Positions 60,841 through 64,000 of a DNA stretch of 64,000 nucleotides are shown piece by piece. Every line of letters begins with the position of its first letter. Positions within the stretch are counted from its first letter, which is position 1. This DNA comes from Actinocatenispora sp963805605. Its GTDB lineage: Bacteria; Actinomycetota; Actinomycetes; Mycobacteriales; Micromonosporaceae. The translations under genes were made by a program, and so were the position numbers. Under the pieces are notes generated by a model. The model was not told the origin of the DNA. It saw only the letters and a list, made by a program, of their open reading frames with translations, and did no database searches. The stretch spans positions 682,001 through 746,000 of the forward strand of contig CAWDUX010000003.1 of NCBI GenBank assembly GCA_963805605.1. Direction: 5' to 3'.

Positions 60841-61378
60841 GCGCTGCCTCATTTCCAGAGAAGGAAACTCCACCGGGAATTGGTCCCGGCTGCGACCAGT
60901 ATGCACAGTGGAGGGCCAGCGGTCTACCGTCGGCGGAACCGGACTCTGGGACTCCTCGAATGGGCGCAGCACAGCGTGAGCGCGCGCAGCCCCGAGGGCG
61001 CCGGTCGACTGGGAATTGCGCCCGGATCCGGTGCCTGACAAGGGCAATACCAAGATCAAGAGCTACGCGTTGTGATTTACGAATGCGCGTCGGGAAGTCG
61101 AAAGTTCCCCAGTCGAAGCGCTTCGACACTCCGATATCAATCAGCACAACGGAAGTCAAGTGGATATCCGAACCGCCGAAGGTCCGTGCCGCCCAGTCAC
61201 CACCGATCCAACTCCCAGCGACTGCGCACCGGCAACCGCGGGTCGCTCCGCCCGTACGGTGCATGGCGCGCAACCCGGGAAGGCGAACCGGCAGAATACC
61301 GCTACCGGTGACGACGGCCACCGACCCCTGTGGCCGGTCGGAGACCAGACCCGGCAGCCCGCAACCGTTCACGCACGG
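60841..61378. other. upstream region of the peptide gene
   Basis: About 540 bp between the hydroxylase stop and the peptide start. It is AT-richer than its surroundings around 61040-61180. It holds the 16-bp palindrome at 61111-61126. Long frames cross it on both strands but have no ribosome-binding sites or family features. The length suggests a regulated promoter for the peptide gene. Confidence 0.45.
61111..61126. promoter_or_regulatory. perfect 16-bp palindrome GTCGAAGCGCTTCGAC
   Basis: It lies about 270 bp upstream of the small peptide start in the AT-richer gap between the hydroxylase and peptide genes. AGTCGAA also occurs once more just before it (61095-61101). A dimeric regulator site is the likely meaning; no regulator gene is in the part of the locus visible here. 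Confidence 0.45.
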
Positions 61379-62968
61379 CTACCAAACGCGCTCACCGCGC
61401 AGGTGCAGCAGTTCAGCCGGCACAGACCGGGCGGCGCACCGGTCGAGCAGCAACTGGATCTGGCGGTACTGCTCGGACTCCGGATCGTAGTAGGAGCCGG
61501 TGAGATGCCGTAGCCATGGCTCGAAACCCATCGCGTACGCATAGACCTGTCGGGCACCGGTCACGGTCGCGATGCTGTCGGCCATCGCCCCATCCGAGCC
61601 GTTCAATCGCCGGTTCTGGTCGTGCTGGCGCTTCGGCCGGTGCTCCAGCAACGGCCCGTACAGCCAGGACATCGGCGCCCCGACACACTCCAGACCGATG
61701 AAGAGCGCGTCGATGTCGGTGATGAGATCACCGAGTCGGGCGAACAGTTCCGGCGCTACCAGGGTCGTGTCGGTGGCGAACAGAAAACGACGGCCGGCCA
61801 TCTCGATCAACGGGATCATCTTGCTGCGGATGTTCAGGTCAGCGTGTTCACCGAGGAACGGCACCGCGGTGACCCGCAACCCCTCGCCCAGTTCCCGGGT
61901 CTCCAGCTCGCCCAGTTGGTCGACGACCGTGAAACCCATGGCCCGCAACATCACCGCCAGCCCCGGATCAACCAGGGAACCGCCGGAGTCGGACGGGACC
62001 ACGACCCGCTCGACCCGGTGCCGCAACTGCAGAAGCGCCTCCAGCGACACGTGGTCGCAGTGCGCGTGCGACAACACCACGGCGTCCAGCCGGTCCGGTA
62101 GATCTGCCCAGGTGAAGTGCTCGTAGCCGTCTGCGGCGTAGCCGATCATCGGGTCGAGCAGGACGGCTGCGTCCGCGGATTCCAGTAGCACGCAGGCGTG
62201 TCCGAAGTAGCGCATCCGTACCGAGGCGGCGGCGAGCGGTTCCGGCCGCGTCGGCACCTCGCTGGTGAACAGGGCGGCGAACCGGGACGAGTCAGCCTCC
62301 GCGACTCCGAGCCGCTCAGCCAGATCCTGTACGTCGACCGGCCGGGTCCGCGCCGCGAACAGTTCGTCGAGCACCGCGGCATCGAACGGCAGGTCCAGAT
62401 CCACCCGCCGATCGTCGGGCAGTAGCGGGCTGTTGAAGATGAAGGGCTGCGCCAGGTCCGGAGCGGGCAGCAGGGACAGTTGCTGTGCAGCCCGCTCGTA
62501 GCTCGCGGAGCGGTAGAGCATGGGCTCCAGGAAGCGCAACGACGGTTGGTCACACTCGTCGTAGACCAGCTCCACACAGCCGCGCAGGGATGCCGGAAGT
62601 TGATCGTAGAGACTGGTCAGCGGCCCACCGTCGGCCTGCGCGTGCAGCATCTTCGTCGCACCGGCGATGTCGTCGGCCAGGGCCAGCAGATTGGCGGCGT
62701 CCTTGACGAAACGGTCCCGGAACTCCCGCAGGTCCGCCGGCGCGAACCCGGCAGCGTCCAGGAACGGTCCGCTGAACATACCGAGATTGGCTGCCGCACC
62801 GTCGTGCACGCCGGGGTTGTCAAGATAGCTGTCGAGCACAACCAACTGGCGTCTGCTGAAGTTCAGTGCCGCCGTCTGCGGGCTCACCATGTGCGGCCAC
62901 GCGTAGTAGCGGTGGATCAGCGGCTGCGGACTGACCGACGGGGAAAGGTACAGGTTGTCCACGGTCAC
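61379..62968 (-). CDS. CmlA-type di-iron beta-hydroxylase (metallo-beta-lactamase fold)
   Basis: 529 aa from the GTG at 62968 behind GGAAGGAAG; CmlA of chloramphenicol biosynthesis is 532 aa. An amino-terminal ~240-residue all-alpha/beta domain opens with DNLYLSPSVSPQPLIHRYYA. The metallo-beta-lactamase domain starts VRMRYFGHACVLLES and has the ligand motif H301-A-H303-C-D305-H306. Glu374 (FLGEHADL) and Asp400 (FATDTTL) occupy the positions expected from the di-iron site of CmlA. CmlA hydroxylates the beta-carbon of an amino acid while it is bound to the NRPS carrier domain. The A-T-C protein nearby is the obvious partner. Confidence 0.88.
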   Translation of the reverse strand: MTVDNLYLSPSVSPQPLIHRYYAWPHMVSPQTAALNFSRRQLVVLDSYLDNPGVHDGAAANLGMFSGPFLDAAGFAPADLREFRDRFVKDAANLLALADDIAGATKMLHAQADGGPLTSLYDQLPASLRGCVELVYDECDQPSLRFLEPMLYRSASYERAAQQLSLLPAPDLAQPFIFNSPLLPDDRRVDLDLPFDAAVLDELFAARTRPVDVQDLAERLGVAEADSSRFAALFTSEVPTRPEPLAAASVRMRYFGHACVLLESADAAVLLDPMIGYAADGYEHFTWADLPDRLDAVVLSHAHCDHVSLEALLQLRHRVERVVVPSDSGGSLVDPGLAVMLRAMGFTVVDQLGELETRELGEGLRVTAVPFLGEHADLNIRSKMIPLIEMAGRRFLFATDTTLVAPELFARLGDLITDIDALFIGLECVGAPMSWLYGPLLEHRPKRQHDQNRRLNGSDGAMADSIATVTGARQVYAYAMGFEPWLRHLTGSYYDPESEQYRQIQLLLDRCAARSVPAELLHLRGERVW

Positions 62969-63129
62969 CAGACTTCCTTCCGCACAGCGAATCTCGTCAG
63001 CGTACCTGCCGCCGAACTGGCCACGCGTGGGTTGCGGCCAGGTCTGGCCGGCGGGAGCCCGGCGAGCGGGCCCGCCGCAGGCGACGCCGCTCCAGCGTAC
63101 TGCCGGCGTTCCCGGTGCTCGGGGAACTG

Positions 63130-63135
63130 TAGGAT
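63130..63135 (+). promoter_or_regulatory. -10-like TAGGAT before the MFS gene
   Basis: TAGGAT at 63130-63135 lies 8 nt before the GTG start at 63144, and no ribosome-binding site is visible. A leaderless mRNA is therefore likely. A matching -35 was not found. The 175 bp to the divergent hydroxylase start hold both promoters. Confidence 0.5.
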
Positions 63136-63143
63136 CTCGATTC

Positions 63144-64000
63144 GTGAAAACAGCACCCCGGCTGGGCATGAACTACGCCAAACTCTGGACGGCCAATGCG
63201 GTGTCCAACATCGGTGACGGCGTCAGCATGGCGGCAGGGCCTCTGCTGGTCGCGGCGCTGACCTCCAGCCCAGCGCTGGTGGGCGGCGCAGTGTTCGTAC
63301 AGGAACTGCCGTACCTGCTGTTCTCGCTGATCAGCGGGGCATTCGTGGACCGCCTCGACCGCAAGCGGTTGATCGTGACGGTCAATGTGATCCGTGGTGC
63401 TGTGCTGGCCGTTCTGGCCCTGACCATCTGGTCGGACACCGCGAGCGTTCCAATACTCTACGCAGCGGTGTTCCTGCTGGGCACCGGGGAGACGTTGGCG
63501 GAGAATGCGGCCTTCTCCCTGCTGCCGGCGATCGTCTCCGACGATGCGTTGCCCCGCGCGAACGCCCGGATGACGGCGGCCGAGATCGTCGGCACCCGGC
63601 TCGCCGCGCCACCGTTCGGTGCGTTCCTGTTCGTCCTCGCGATGGCCCTGCCGTTCGGGTTCGACGCGGCGACGTTCCTGCTCGCAGCGCTGCTGATCAG
63701 CCGGCTCCGGCTCCCTGCGGCCAGTGTCGAACCGGCCGAGGAGCGCGGCTCGCTGCGAGCCGACATCGTCGAAGGTGTCCGCTGGCTTTGGGGCCACCAG
63801 GTGCTCCGCATGCTGGCCCTAGCCCTGGCCCTGATGAACGCCACGCTCAGCGGAGCGCTGGGAATCCTGGTGCTGTACGCACGGGACCGTCTCGGACTCA
63901 ACAGCGTCGGCTACGGCGTACTGCTCACCGCCAGTGCGATCGGCGGGCTGCTGGGCACCGCGGCGGTGAGTCGTCTGCAGCTGAAGGTCCGGGTGGCGAC
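63144..64000 (+). CDS. MFS transporter, cut by the window end
   Basis: Partial: about 285 codons from GTG 63144 (V-K-T-A-P-R-L-G-M-N-Y) to the edge, with no stop; ATG 63168 is an alternative start. At least seven membrane segments are visible (for example LPYLLFSLISGAFVDRLDRK with the MFS loop after helix 2). It resembles MFS exporters of the multidrug type (LWTANAVSNIGDGVSMAAGP). Divergent from the hydroxylase gene, it probably exports the product of the locus and may provide self-resistance. Confidence 0.9.
   Translation, partial: MKTAPRLGMNYAKLWTANAVSNIGDGVSMAAGPLLVAALTSSPALVGGAVFVQELPYLLFSLISGAFVDRLDRKRLIVTVNVIRGAVLAVLALTIWSDTASVPILYAAVFLLGTGETLAENAAFSLLPAIVSDDALPRANARMTAAEIVGTRLAAPPFGAFLFVLAMALPFGFDAATFLLAALLISRLRLPAASVEPAEERGSLRADIVEGVRWLWGHQVLRMLALALALMNATLSGALGILVLYARDRLGLNSVGYGVLLTASAIGGLLGTAAVSRLQLKVRVA

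Noticed and set aside
60596..61372. 258-codon minus-strand frame across the peptide gene region
   Set aside because: Out of frame with the peptide, no plausible start signal, crosses the terminator hairpin and palindrome, and has no family features.

Overview
The window is about 64 kb of GC-rich DNA (GTG and even TTG starts, strong GC bias at third codon positions) with gene families typical of a filamentous actinomycete: an Lnt/FxsA pair, an ECF sigma factor with a zinc anti-sigma factor, an actinobacterial-type high-affinity [NiFe] hydrogenase, GvpO/GvpY/GvpZ-like proteins and an NRPS locus. The genus cannot be fixed from the sequence; a Micromonosporales- or Pseudonocardiales-like organism is a guess. 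It reads as chromosome. No rRNA, tRNA, CRISPR array, insertion sequence or integrase was recognised.

Layout. 1-2.2 kb: apolipoprotein N-acyltransferase and FxsA (minus). 2.7-13.5 kb: a lysine 'fermentation' block. Divergent from lysine 2,3-aminomutase (kamA, plus) runs a minus-strand operon kdd - amidohydrolase - kamD - kamE - kal - mutL. An Lrp/AsnC regulator and a short-chain-type acyl-CoA dehydrogenase follow. The cleavage enzyme Kce is absent from the window. 13.7-19 kb: RlmA-type rRNA methyltransferase, a membrane-anchored solute-binding protein with a membrane partner, a 5'-3' exonuclease and a glutaryl-CoA dehydrogenase-like protein. 19.4-22.7 kb: HAD phosphomutase and GH65 phosphorylase pair. 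22.9-25.2 kb: membrane protein, ECF sigma, anti-sigma and lipoprotein. 25.3-26.8 kb: FGGY kinase.

26.8-40.9 kb: a 16-gene minus-strand [NiFe]-hydrogenase cluster, read from 40.9 downwards: small subunit (Cys-to-Asp change at the proximal cluster, as in group 1h), large subunit, NifU-like protein, DUF5947, DUF6084, an unknown 482-aa protein, maturation protease, a 36-aa membrane protein, a second HypC, HypA, HypB, DUF6390, HypF, HypC, HypD and HypE. Most junctions are ATGA/GTGA overlaps. The cluster has its own Hyp set and should make a self-sufficient hydrogen-scavenging enzyme.

41.5-44 kb: a small Cys-rich protein and an isolated gvpO-gvpY-gvpZ-like set with no gvpA. 44-50.6 kb: a sugar ABC transporter with PfkB kinase, divergent from a DeoR repressor and a GH4 phospho-glucosidase. 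50.8-53.5 kb: XdhC-like protein, small membrane protein and aminotransferase.

53.5 kb to the end: a small, unusual biosynthetic locus. It has a NodU/CmcH-type carbamoyltransferase, a peptidase-M29/NicX-like metalloprotein, a stand-alone NRPS of organisation (N-terminal stub)-A-T-C, a 35-codon peptide gene with its own ribosome-binding site and a perfect 15-bp terminator, a CmlA-type di-iron beta-hydroxylase and an MFS exporter cut by the window end. Loading and beta-hydroxylation of an amino acid on the NRPS, transfer by the terminal C domain to a free acceptor, and O-carbamoylation is the most economical model. This is the part of the window most likely to be undescribed.
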